DNA of 8,828 nt from DUMJ01 sp964655195 (lineage in GTDB: Bacteria > DUMJ01), in NCBI GenBank assembly GCA_964655195.1, contig CAZZLK010000044.1:1-8828 (forward strand). Reading direction: 5' to 3'. Below, one piece after another: positions 1 to 6,356 of this stretch. The first letter of the stretch is position 1. Each line of letters opens with the position of its first letter. The notes below the pieces were generated by a model. It saw only the letters and a program-made list of their open reading frames with translations, did no database searches and was not told where the DNA came from. The translations under genes and the position numbers were made by a program.

Positions 1-743
1 AGTTTCATATCTATTATTGGTTTTTCTTTTAGGGAAGAACTATATATGAATAAAATGAAGCTAGATATCCCAAGCAGTATCATATAGAGTCCTGTCTTAT
101 CTGGCAGTTTGGTAAATCCGTACATTACACTTCCCAGAGCAGTCCCATAAAGAATAGCATCTAGTACATAAAAATTTTCTCCTTTAGCCTCTACCCATTC
201 TTCTTTTAATTTCAATAAAACAAAAATTATAGTAATAATACCTAATACAGCACTATATACAAATATACTTCTCCAGCCAAAATTCTTACACAAGACACCG
301 CCTAGAAATGGCCCTGTTGAGAGCCCTATATATACCGCTGTAACACTAAGTCCCAAAGCTCTGCCTCTCTCTCCTACAGGAAATACCGAAGTTAACAGTG
401 CAGTATTGGTGGCAAATATCATACCCGCACCTAATCCCTGTAGGCTTCTTAGCATAATTAGCAGAGAGTATGAGCGAACTGCAGAACATAAAAGAGAAGA
501 TATAGTAAAGACTACAATACCATACAGAAAGGTCCTCTTTCTTCCATAGATGTCAGAAACCCTTCCAAAAGGAAGGAGAAATATAGTGGTAGAGAGGAGA
601 TATGATGTATTTATCCAGGTAAGCGAAACTGTATCTACCGATAGTTCTTTACCTATCAGTGGTAGAGCAATATTCACGGATGAACCTAAGAATGCTGTAA
701 GAAAAGAACTTATTATAGAAATAAATAAGATTGTATTTTCCAT
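1..743 (-). CDS. MFS multidrug-type efflux transporter, DHA2-like (C-terminus cut off by window edge)
   Basis: Reading leftward from an ATG at 743-741, the frame is open for 247 codons to the edge, so only the N-terminal half is present. Visible family marks are VNIALP at residues 23-28 in the first membrane helix, motif A GRVSDIYGRKR at residues 60-70 between helices 2 and 3, RSLQGLGAG at 99-107, and an antiporter-type motif C (GLSTGPFLGG) at 140-149. These mark a proton-driven exporter of the major facilitator superfamily, closest to the 14-helix drug:H+ antiporter group, acting in the inner membrane. The usual acidic residue just before VNxALP in DHA2 proteins is replaced here by G-S-S. 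An AGAGG ribosome site lies at 753-757 and a second GGAGG sits directly before the ATG. The gene is divergent from bioY. The substrate cannot be told from sequence. Seven of its eight arginine codons are AGA/AGG. Confidence 0.88.
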   Translation of the reverse strand, partial: MENTILFISIISSFLTAFLGSSVNIALPLIGKELSVDTVSLTWINTSYLLSTTIFLLPFGRVSDIYGRKRTFLYGIVVFTISSLLCSAVRSYSLLIMLRSLQGLGAGMIFATNTALLTSVFPVGERGRALGLSVTAVYIGLSTGPFLGGVLCKNFGWRSIFVYSAVLGIITIIFVLLKLKEEWVEAKGENFYVLDAILYGTALGSVMYGFTKLPDKTGLYMILLGISSFILFIYSSSLKEKPIIDMK

Positions 744-769
744 TCCTCCGATCCTCTACTGACTAATAC

Positions 770-798
770 TTGACATAACTCTCAGTTAAATAGATAAT
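770..798 (+). promoter_or_regulatory. Sigma-70 promoter of bioY
   Basis: TTGACA at 770-775 matches the -35 consensus perfectly, and GATAAT at 793-798 is a 5/6 -10 box after the ideal 17-bp spacer. Transcription would start near 805, giving a leader of about 40 nt before bioY. No BirA-type operator (TTGTAAC-like arms) was recognised in the gap, so biotin-dependent repression of the usual kind is not supported by sequence. Confidence 0.7.
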
Positions 799-823
799 AT
801 CAGTACAATAATACCTTAGTCAA
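794..823 (-). promoter_or_regulatory. Sigma-70 promoter of the leftward MFS gene
   Basis: Read on the minus strand, TTGACT (818-823) is followed after 18 bp by TATTAT (794-799). These match consensus at 5/6 and 5/6. The -10 is about 50 bp upstream of the MFS start codon and is the best match in the correct orientation in this gap. Its -10 overlaps that of the rightward bioY promoter by five base pairs, so polymerase should not be able to occupy both at once. Confidence 0.55.
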
Positions 824-847
824 GTGAGGAAAGGAGGCTTTGAGTAG

Positions 848-1423
848 ATGTTTACCACAAAAGATATAGCATATGCTTCTTTCTTTGTTGCTCTGGCTGT
901 AGTCTCTGCAGTTATCGTCAGATTAGGTACTGGTAATATGCTTGTTCCCTTTAGCCTCTTACCAATGATCTCATTACTTTCAGGTATGATCCTGGGTCCC
1001 AAACTGGGAGCTACAAGTATGTTAGTCTATGTAATTCTGGGACTTATAGGTTTACCTGTATTTGCTTCTCCTCCCTATGGTGGATTTACCTATATCCTGA
1101 AACCTACATTTGGATTCCTTTTGGGTTTCATCGCCTCTAGCTGGATAACGGGTAAGGTTCTGGAGAAGACTAAGGCATTACTTAGACACTATCTTCTGGC
1201 GTCTTTTTTGGGTCTGGTAGTAATATATCTGGTTGGTTTGCCTTATCTGTATATAATACTTAACTTTTATATAGACAAACCTGCAGGTATAGGAGAAGTG
1301 CTGAAATTGGGGTTATTCCCATTTATTGTTCCAGATATTATTAAGGCTTTCATATCTTCCATCTTTGCCAAGAGCATCATATCTAGATTAGAAGGTATTT
1401 CTATAAAAAGCCCTAATCTTTGA
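848..1423 (+). CDS. bioY: Biotin transporter BioY (ECF S component)
   Basis: BioY is the membrane-embedded biotin-binding S component of energy-coupling-factor transporters. It works with an EcfAA'T module or, in some organisms, alone. The 191-aa product has the usual length and about six hydrophobic helices. It carries the family core: VPFSL at residues 33-37, GMILGPKLGA at 46-55, GLIGLPVFA at 65-73, then a Gly/aromatic stretch leading to the PTFGFLLGF segment. The position usually held by the Gln of the VPFTLQT motif reads SLLP here, a departure from consensus that may affect the binding site. The start is fixed by an in-frame TAG at 845-847, and AAAGGAGG at 830-837 is a strong ribosome site. 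No bioM or bioN gene adjoins, so it would rely on energising subunits encoded elsewhere or act alone. All three arginine codons are AGA. Confidence 0.88.
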   Translation: MFTTKDIAYASFFVALAVVSAVIVRLGTGNMLVPFSLLPMISLLSGMILGPKLGATSMLVYVILGLIGLPVFASPPYGGFTYILKPTFGFLLGFIASSWITGKVLEKTKALLRHYLLASFLGLVVIYLVGLPYLYIILNFYIDKPAGIGEVLKLGLFPFIVPDIIKAFISSIFAKSIISRLEGISIKSPNL

Positions 1424-1464
1424 ACTAGAATCTTCTCAATTAAGAATTTTAAGAGGTATTGTAC

Positions 1465-1492
1465 TTGACTTTCCTTAAAAATCTGGTAATCT
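1465..1492 (+). promoter_or_regulatory. Weak candidate promoter for pckG
   Basis: In the 112-bp gap between bioY and pckG, TTGACT at 1465-1470 is followed after 16 bp by TAATCT (1487-1492), which is preceded by a TG dinucleotide at 1484-1485 that could act as an extended -10. The -10 itself matches consensus poorly (3/6). There is no convincing terminator after bioY, so readthrough from the bioY promoter is an alternative source of pckG transcription. Confidence 0.3.
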
Positions 1493-1535
1493 TTTATACC
1501 AATTAACCAATTTCTCAATAAGGAGGTTGTAAAAT

Positions 1536-3305
1536 ATGTCAACTCCTCTAGAAAGATGGATCGATGAATGCGCCAAATTAACCAAGCCAGATGAGATTTA
1601 TTGGTGTGATGGATCAGAGGAAGAGGCTCATAGACTTATAGAAATAGGGATGTATAAAGAAAAGATTAACGATAATCCTGTGTTTTCTGAATTAAATCAT
1701 AAGACCTGGCCCAATGCTTATCTGCACAGGAGTCACCCTACAGATGTTGCCAGGACTGAACACCTTACATTTGTCTGTCACCCCAATAAAGATGACGCTG
1801 GCCCAAACAATAACTGGATGGACCCAAAAGAGGCAAAAGGGATGTTAACAAGATTGACCGATGGGTGTATGAGGGGTAGGACTATGTATGTATTACCCTA
1901 TATTATGGGCCATCCCGATTCCCCTTATTCGAAGATATGTGTACAGATTACCGATAATTCATATGTAGCTGTCAGTATGAGGATAATGACTAGGATGGGT
2001 AAGGTAGCCTTAGAAAGATTGGGTAGCAGTGAGAACTTTGTAAAGGGTATCCATTCTGTAGGGGATTTTGATCCGAATAGAAGATTTATTATGCATTTCC
2101 CGGATGAAAATCTCGTTTGGAGTATAGGATCCGGTTATGGTGGTAATGCCCTTCTTGGAAAGAAGTGCTTCTCCTTGCGAATAGCATCCTGGCTTGGATT
2201 AAAGGAAGGATGGCTAGCAGAACATATGATCATAATCGGGGTAGAGGATCCTGAAGGTAACATAACCTATATGGTAGCTGCATTCCCTTCTGCCTGCGGT
2301 AAAACTAACCTTGCTATGCTCCAGTCGACATTGCCTGGTTATAAGGTCTGGACGATAGGTGATGATATTGCCTGGTTGAATATAGGTCCAGATGGTAGAC
2401 TCTATGCTATAAACCCTGAGACAGGATTCTTTGGTGTTGCTCCGGGGACATCTATGAAGACCAATCCAAATATGATGAAGACGTTAAAGGCTGGGACATT
2501 CTATCCAACTTTATTTACAAATACTGCCCTTAATGTAGATACAAACGAGCCATGGTGGGAAGGTATGGATGGTCCGGTACCAGAGAACATATTAGACTGG
2601 CAGGGTAGAAAGTGGGATAGGAATAGCGGTAATTCGGCAGCACATCCAAATTCCAGATTTACTGTATCGATAAGTCAATGTCCTACACTCTCTCCAGAGT
2701 TTGAAAATCCCAAAGGCGTCCCTATCTCGGCAATAATATTTGGAAGCAGAAGGAGTAGACTTTTACCCCTTGTATATGAGAGCTTTGACTGGACCCATGG
2801 GGTATTCTGTGGCGCCAGAATGGGTTCAGAGACAACAGCTGCTGCCATTCATCAGATAGGTAAGTTACGAAGAGACCCGATGGCAATGATTCCCTTCTGT
2901 GGATACAATATGGGTGATTATTTTGGACATTGGCTAAATATGGGGAGAAGAATACCAGAGCCTCCAAAGATCTTTGTAGTAAACTGGTTCAGAATTGATG
3001 AAAATGGTAGGTTTATATGGCCCGGCTTTGGAGAGAACATAAGAGTATTGAAGTGGATAATAGATAGGATAAATAATAAGGTTCAGGCGAGGGAAACACC
3101 TATAGGGCTGATTCCGTATATAGAAGATATAGAACTCGAAGGATTAAGTATAACCAGAGAAGATATGGAAAAGCTGTTTGAAGTTAATCCTGAGGAATGG
3201 AGATCAGAGCTTGAGGAGGTCAAAGGGTTCTTCAATCAGTTTGGGCATAGGTTACCCAATGAGATAAGAGAGGAGCTCAGAAGATTAGAAAAGGCTTTAG
3301 AATAA
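1536..3305 (+). CDS. pckG: Phosphoenolpyruvate carboxykinase, GTP-dependent
   Basis: The enzyme interconverts oxaloacetate + GTP and PEP + CO2 + GDP in the cytoplasm, linking the C4-acid pool to gluconeogenesis or, in reverse, to anaplerosis. At 589 aa it has normal length for the GTP family. The P-loop SACGKTN is at residues 252-258, with the hyper-reactive cysteine at 254. The Mn2+ ligands line up as K210 (in LLGKKCF), H230 (in AEHM) and D277 (in GDD), with the same spacings as in vertebrate PCK. The substrate arginine falls in VARTEH at R73, and FGSRR followed later by HGVFCGARMGSETTAAA forms the nucleotide side. No catalytic residue appears lost. AAGGAGGT at 1520-1527 sits 8 nt before the ATG. 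Arginine is AGA/AGG at 34 of 36 positions. The last codon and stop lie inside the shared terminator with the converging PAC2 gene. Confidence 0.97.
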   Translation: MSTPLERWIDECAKLTKPDEIYWCDGSEEEAHRLIEIGMYKEKINDNPVFSELNHKTWPNAYLHRSHPTDVARTEHLTFVCHPNKDDAGPNNNWMDPKEAKGMLTRLTDGCMRGRTMYVLPYIMGHPDSPYSKICVQITDNSYVAVSMRIMTRMGKVALERLGSSENFVKGIHSVGDFDPNRRFIMHFPDENLVWSIGSGYGGNALLGKKCFSLRIASWLGLKEGWLAEHMIIIGVEDPEGNITYMVAAFPSACGKTNLAMLQSTLPGYKVWTIGDDIAWLNIGPDGRLYAINPETGFFGVAPGTSMKTNPNMMKTLKAGTFYPTLFTNTALNVDTNEPWWEGMDGPVPENILDWQGRKWDRNSGNSAAHPNSRFTVSISQCPTLSPEFENPKGVPISAIIFGSRRSRLLPLVYESFDWTHGVFCGARMGSETTAAAIHQIGKLRRDPMAMIPFCGYNMGDYFGHWLNMGRRIPEPPKIFVVNWFRIDENGRFIWPGFGENIRVLKWIIDRINNKVQARETPIGLIPYIEDIELEGLSITREDMEKLFEVNPEEWRSELEEVKGFFNQFGHRLPNEIREELRRLEKALE

Positions 3306-3326
3306 AGGGGGTTACCCCCTTTATTC
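3300..3326. terminator. Bidirectional palindromic terminator carrying both stop codons
   Basis: A perfect 12-bp inverted repeat (arms 3300-3311 and 3315-3326) with a 3-nt loop TTA. Each arm has five G:C pairs next to the loop and an A/T-rich base (GAATAAA on the left, TTTATTC on the right), so an A run precedes and a T-rich run follows the GC core on either strand. The pckG end (GAA TAA, 3300-3305) and the PAC2 end (GAA TAA on the minus strand, 3326-3321) are the mirror-image bases of the two arms. It should terminate both converging transcripts, although the U tract is short and interrupted. Confidence 0.85.
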
Positions 3327-4205
3327 TATCCTATCCTGTCCGTCCTGTCTCAAGAAGTCTTCTACTCCCTTTATAAGTTCTTCTATCTCCCTTCTATCTG
3401 AATCGTTAGCCTTTTTACTTTCATCGTAGGCTTCTTCGAGTTTTCTCAAAAATTCCTGTGCCTCAGGTTTCTGGGCAATTGCTTTAGAGATCTGCTGCTC
3501 AAAATTTTCCCCTTCTCTTTTAATATCTTCTAGAGACACTTCTATTCCCAAAAGTCTTATCAATGTTTTTAGCATAAAATAAGAGACCTTTGGATTGGAC
3601 ATCTGTATATAGTTTGGCGCATCACCCCAGAGGCTTATACAGTCTATACCTCTGATCTTACAGGCAAGTAGCAGATACGTGTGTATGCAGGTAGGGCCGC
3701 TATAATCTGCAAAGTCTATATTTAATTCCTTAAGTTCTTCCTTTAACTTTTCGTTATTCACCACTACAGATATTCTTGGGTCCCTGGTATGGGGAATAAG
3801 TGCGTACTCTCCACCTATAGTGAAGACCTTCTTTAAACCAAATTTTGATAGAGAATCGAGTATTGTATCTGCATATCTTTTCCACCTTATATCAGGTTCT
3901 CTACCTAATAAGAGTAATATATCGTTTCCCTTTTCATTCTTCCAGTAATATATAACTGACTTAGGTGGGTCAAAGGCTACCAGCATACCCTTTTCTATAG
4001 CTCCCTGAGGTCTTGCATATTCGGATGTAGTTAATATATAAAAGTCTTCGGGATTGATCTCTGCATAGATCTTAGCTGGAAGATTCTTTATCAGGTAGAG
4101 CAGTGTATTGGTTGCAACTTCACCGGCATTGGGCCAACCATAAAACCCCATTACTAGATATGGTTTATGTAACTCGATCTTTTCATATACTATTAGGTCC
4201 TCCAT
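3321..4205 (-). CDS. PAC2 family protein (proteasome-assembly-chaperone-like)
   Basis: The 294-aa protein matches the PAC2 fold family, best seen at residues 16-40: hydrophobic YLVMGFYGWPNAG followed by a helix beginning EVATNTLLYLI. Further family-like parts are a conserved ARPQG patch (about residue 64), LLLGREPDIRW (about 98-108), FTIGGEYALIPHTRDPR and the SGPTCIHTYLLLACKIRGIDC segment. The C-terminal 60 residues are highly charged and probably helical or coiled-coil. The namesake eukaryotic protein helps assemble the proteasome; bacterial and archaeal members are soluble cytoplasmic proteins of unsettled role, often in organisms without a proteasome, so no reaction is assigned. AGGAGGGA at 4218-4211 gives an ideal ribosome site 6 nt from the ATG. 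All 14 arginines use AGA/AGG. It converges with pckG and is probably monocistronic. Confidence 0.85.
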   Translation of the reverse strand: MEDLIVYEKIELHKPYLVMGFYGWPNAGEVATNTLLYLIKNLPAKIYAEINPEDFYILTTSEYARPQGAIEKGMLVAFDPPKSVIYYWKNEKGNDILLLLGREPDIRWKRYADTILDSLSKFGLKKVFTIGGEYALIPHTRDPRISVVVNNEKLKEELKELNIDFADYSGPTCIHTYLLLACKIRGIDCISLWGDAPNYIQMSNPKVSYFMLKTLIRLLGIEVSLEDIKREGENFEQQISKAIAQKPEAQEFLRKLEEAYDESKKANDSDRREIEELIKGVEDFLRQDGQDRIE

Positions 4206-4224
4206 AGATATCCCTCCTAGTAAG

Positions 4225-4253
4225 ATTGTATAAAATTATGGAGTTTAAATCAA
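4225..4253 (-). promoter_or_regulatory. Promoter of the PAC2 gene
   Basis: On the minus strand TTGATT (4248-4253) and TACAAT (4225-4230) are separated by exactly 17 bp and match consensus at 4/6 and 5/6. Transcription would begin near 4218, within or next to the ribosome site AGGAGGGA (4211-4218), giving a very short leader of about 13 nt. This may mean the true start is one of the overlapping TATACA/TATAAA-like hexamers further upstream instead. Confidence 0.45.
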
Positions 4254-4279
4254 GAATTGTGAGACAGTATAACTCTATA

Positions 4280-4359
4280 AACTTTTGCATGGATTATTTT
4301 GGACAAGCGCCTCGCTTTTGCTACTGGTATCTTTAAAGCTTATATATCACGCAAAAGTT
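4280..4359. repeat. Imperfect 12-bp inverted repeat with a third heptamer copy between its arms
   Basis: The left arm AACTTTTGCATG (4280-4291) and right arm CACGCAAAAGTT (4348-4359) match at 11 of 12 positions as an inverted repeat around 56 bp. The core heptamer CTTTTGC occurs three times: 4282-4288 and 4315-4321 in direct orientation and 4351-4357 inverted. A small AAGCG/CGCTT hairpin (4305-4317) lies between the arms. It sits just upstream of the PAC2 promoter and 19 bp upstream of the -35 of the sugar-locus promoter. It could be a set of binding sites for one regulator. Ends of a small inserted element are less likely, as I see no target-site duplication. Confidence 0.4.
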
Positions 4360-4377
4360 GAAAGAGTCGTCGCCCTA

Positions 4378-4406
4378 TTGACAATAGAAAGAATATTTTA
4401 TATACT
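4378..4406 (+). promoter_or_regulatory. Strong sigma-70 promoter of the sugar-uptake locus
   Basis: TTGACA (4378-4383) is a perfect -35, and TATACT (4401-4406) is a 5/6 -10 after a 17-bp spacer. Start of transcription is expected around 4412-4414, leaving a leader of about 230 nt before the binding-protein gene. It is among the best promoter matches in the window and is immediately overlapped by a LacI-type operator, which fits a strong promoter held off by a repressor. Confidence 0.75.
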
Positions 4407-4419
4407 GTTATCGGTAACG
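4406..4419 (+). promoter_or_regulatory. LacI/CcpA-family operator over the transcription start
   Basis: TGTTATCGGTAACG agrees at 13 of 14 positions with the general LacI-family/cre pattern TGWNANCGNTNWCA, deviating only in the last base. It has the family's central CG (4412-4413) and the symmetric GTTA/TAAC half-sites. It begins at the last base of the -10 and spans the expected +1, where bound repressor would block initiation. The cognate regulator, a sugar-responsive LacI-type repressor or a global CcpA-like protein, is not encoded in the window. Confidence 0.6.
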
Positions 4420-4645
4420 TATAAGTTTGAGAGAAGAGAGTACCAACATATGATGTAGCCAAAAAGCAAGTGTTTCTGCTAGTGAGGAGGTGAGAATAGG
4501 AGAAGGATAGATAAACTGTAAATTGAAATTTTCTACAGTGGGGGTAGAAAGGGTTGTTGAGTAGTAGTGTTTTGTAAGTTTCCCTCTGTAAAAGAGGAGG
4601 GAGGGTTATAAAAGATTTAAAGACTATAAGTAGAGGAGGAGAAGA
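4413..4645 (+). other. Long untranslated leader of the sugar locus with alternative hairpins
   Basis: No convincing gene lies in this stretch; the longest frames start only with weak GTG/TTG codons and are under 15 codons. It is purine-rich, with several Shine-Dalgarno-like runs (4484-4490, 4594-4604, 4633-4641) of which only the last is followed by a proper start. Two stem-loops share bases: ACTGTA 4515-4520 with TACAGT 4534-4539, and TTTCTAC 4530-4536 with GTAGAAA 4544-4550, so they cannot form together. A smaller hairpin CCTCT/AGAGG (4583-4587/4593-4597) precedes the start. It matches no riboswitch class that I recognise. Confidence 0.45.
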
Positions 4646-6283
4646 ATGATGAAAAAGGGTTTTTATAGGTTGTTTCTTACAGTTTTTTTGATGATGCTAT
4701 CTGTTACCATAGTTAGTACCATGGGCAATTCCAAAGATCCAGTTTACTCCTGGCAAAAAGACACATCACCATTTACGTTTGATCTTTACTTTTATGGGGC
4801 ATGGGGGTCTTTTTACCGTTGGACAGGAACCCTTGTAGAGAAGTATATTACTCAAGCTACTGGCGTTACTCCTAATATTATTGTCCCAACAGGAAATGAG
4901 AAAGAATATCTTAACGTTATGATTGCTTCTGGTGATCTTCCTGATGCTATGGTGCTTGAATGGTATGCACCCGAGACTAAGAAGTTGATCGAGGCAGGTA
5001 AAATCTACTCTATAAATGAACTATGTGAAAAATATGCACCAGACTTTTGGGATATGATTCCTGAAGAAATAAAGAATTATCACAAATATCCAGATGGAAA
5101 GCTATACTATATACCGTCATTCTTTTCTACTAAAGAAGATTTCGAACGAAGTCTTGAGAAACATAATGCTAGACCGTTATTTATTCAAAGAGGTATATAT
5201 AAAGCCCTTGGTAATCCAAAAATCAATACCCCTGAAGATCTTATAAGACTATTAAGAAATATCAAAAACAAGTATCCTAATCTTAGACCTTTTGCGATTG
5301 AACCACCTATAGATGTCAATCAATGGGGATTATCAGGTAGTTATACCTTGCAGTTCTTTGCAGGTATTTTTGCCCCAGAAACTTACGCTAGGGATCAATA
5401 TCTTGAGAAAGGACAGATAAAATTCATTTTTGAAAACCCGAATTTCATTCAAGCTGTTAGATTCCTGAATCAGATTTACAGAGAAGGACTTATTACTGCA
5501 GATCTGCTTATGATGAAGCATGAAAACTATGGAGAGCTAGTAGTGGATTCAGCGCAATGTGCAGTTGTTGCACGATTCCCTATTGATATTTGGAAATCAC
5601 ATAACCCCAAGATTCTTGCATTAACACGTGATGAGGGAAAAACCTATATGCCGCTACCTTACTTTAGATATCGAGGTAAGAAACCGCAGTTTGCGGCAAC
5701 AAGAGGACCAGGCTGGGTTGGTTCAATGGTAACAAAGAATGCTAAGAATCCAGCACGTATTATTAGATACTTCCAATATAGTTGGAGCGATGAAGGGCAG
5801 TTAACCAACCTTTTTGGTAAAGAAGGAGAAACTTATGAAATGGTAGGTGGAATGCCTCGATACAAGCCGGAAGTATTAAAAGAATTGATGGAAAATCCAA
5901 CAACACTAGATACTAAGTATGGTTTTGAGAGAAGACTCCTTATGTGGAGATCAAAGTGGGCAAGCTGGCAAAGAGTTGCAATGGCACCAAAAGAGTATGA
6001 AGACTATCTTAGATCAGTAGCCCCCTATGCTGTAGACGTATGGGATCTTGGACTTGATAACTTAGATCCTGATCCTACGTCCCCAGAAGGTGTAGCTTAC
6101 GCAAAGATAAAGAATATTTGGAATAAATATCTTGCTCAGATGATTCTTGCCAAAGATAAGGCACAATTTGACGCTGCTTATAAGGCTGCAATGAAGGAAA
6201 TAAAGGATGCAGGTCTTGAACAGGTAAGGAAAGTTATGTGGCAAAATCACTTGAAAGATATAGCAAGAAAACAAGGTAAGTAA
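4646..6283 (+). CDS. Sugar ABC transporter substrate-binding protein (LplA/YtcQ-like, large type)
   Basis: This 545-aa protein should capture an oligosaccharide outside the cytoplasmic membrane and deliver it to an ABC importer. It begins with a Sec signal peptide: KK at residues 3-4, a hydrophobic core at about 9-23 and probable cleavage near residue 27. No cysteine lies in the cleavage region, so it is not a lipoprotein and should be free in a periplasm. The family part includes NVMIASGDLPDAMVLEW (about 91-107) and a following INELCEKYAPDFWD segment, typical of the roughly 550-aa solute-binding proteins used for large plant or host glycans. The C-terminal lobe is rich in Trp and Tyr, as in sugar binders. 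Two ATG codons open the frame (4646 and 4649). AGAGGAGGAG (4632-4641) favours the second slightly by spacing. The GH95 gene follows instead of permease genes. Arginine codons are 7 CGN of 26, intermediate between the two ends of the window. Confidence 0.88.
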   Translation: MMKKGFYRLFLTVFLMMLSVTIVSTMGNSKDPVYSWQKDTSPFTFDLYFYGAWGSFYRWTGTLVEKYITQATGVTPNIIVPTGNEKEYLNVMIASGDLPDAMVLEWYAPETKKLIEAGKIYSINELCEKYAPDFWDMIPEEIKNYHKYPDGKLYYIPSFFSTKEDFERSLEKHNARPLFIQRGIYKALGNPKINTPEDLIRLLRNIKNKYPNLRPFAIEPPIDVNQWGLSGSYTLQFFAGIFAPETYARDQYLEKGQIKFIFENPNFIQAVRFLNQIYREGLITADLLMMKHENYGELVVDSAQCAVVARFPIDIWKSHNPKILALTRDEGKTYMPLPYFRYRGKKPQFAATRGPGWVGSMVTKNAKNPARIIRYFQYSWSDEGQLTNLFGKEGETYEMVGGMPRYKPEVLKELMENPTTLDTKYGFERRLLMWRSKWASWQRVAMAPKEYEDYLRSVAPYAVDVWDLGLDNLDPDPTSPEGVAYAKIKNIWNKYLAQMILAKDKAQFDAAYKAAMKEIKDAGLEQVRKVMWQNHLKDIARKQGK

Positions 6284-6294
6284 CTTTAGCTTTA

Positions 6295-6341
6295 TAGATT
6301 CCCAGGCAGGGTCACCATTAGTTAACCTGCCTGGGAATCTA
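6295..6341 (+). promoter_or_regulatory. Perfect 16-bp intercistronic hairpin between binding-protein and GH95 genes
   Basis: Arms 6295-6310 and 6326-6341 (TAGATTCCCAGGCAGG and its exact complement) enclose a 15-nt loop. The stem ends directly against the GH95 ribosome site AAGGAGA (6341-6347), with no T tract after it. It is therefore a poor intrinsic terminator and more likely a 3'-end stabiliser of the upstream message, as known for malE-malF-type intergenic hairpins. It would give much binding protein and less enzyme from one transcript, and may also limit access to the downstream ribosome site. Confidence 0.75.
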
Positions 6342-6356
6342 AGGAGACATTGAGGA

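Noticed and set aside
550..762. 70-codon open frame on the + strand
   Set aside because: It is antisense to the MFS gene, whose transmembrane and motif A/B/C pattern is clear on the other strand.
1424..1535. Terminator after bioY
   Set aside because: Only weak A/T pairings around 1433-1456 were found, with no GC-rich stem or T tract.
2722..2967. 81-codon open frame on the - strand inside pckG
   Set aside because: It is a shadow of the conserved pckG C-terminal region, with no independent ribosome site or recognisable motif.
4305..4321. AAGCG/CGCTT hairpin with four T as a terminator
   Set aside because: The stem is only 5 bp and no + strand gene precedes it; PAC2 is transcribed away from it.
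4280..4359. Miniature inverted-repeat transposon
   Set aside because: The arms are short and imperfect and no flanking target-site duplication is visible.
4450..4458. ATG ATG TAG mini-frame in the sugar-locus leader
   Set aside because: Two-codon frames occur often by chance, and the upstream purine run is too weak to argue for translation.
4567..4611. Possible 14-codon leader peptide starting at GTG
   Set aside because: The nearest Shine-Dalgarno-like run is about 13 nt away, and the codons show no regulatory bias (no run of one amino acid).
6295..6341. Reading the intercistronic hairpin as an intrinsic terminator
   Set aside because: The stem is followed by AAGGAGA and not by a T tract, and the GH95 gene follows closely without a visible promoter of its own.
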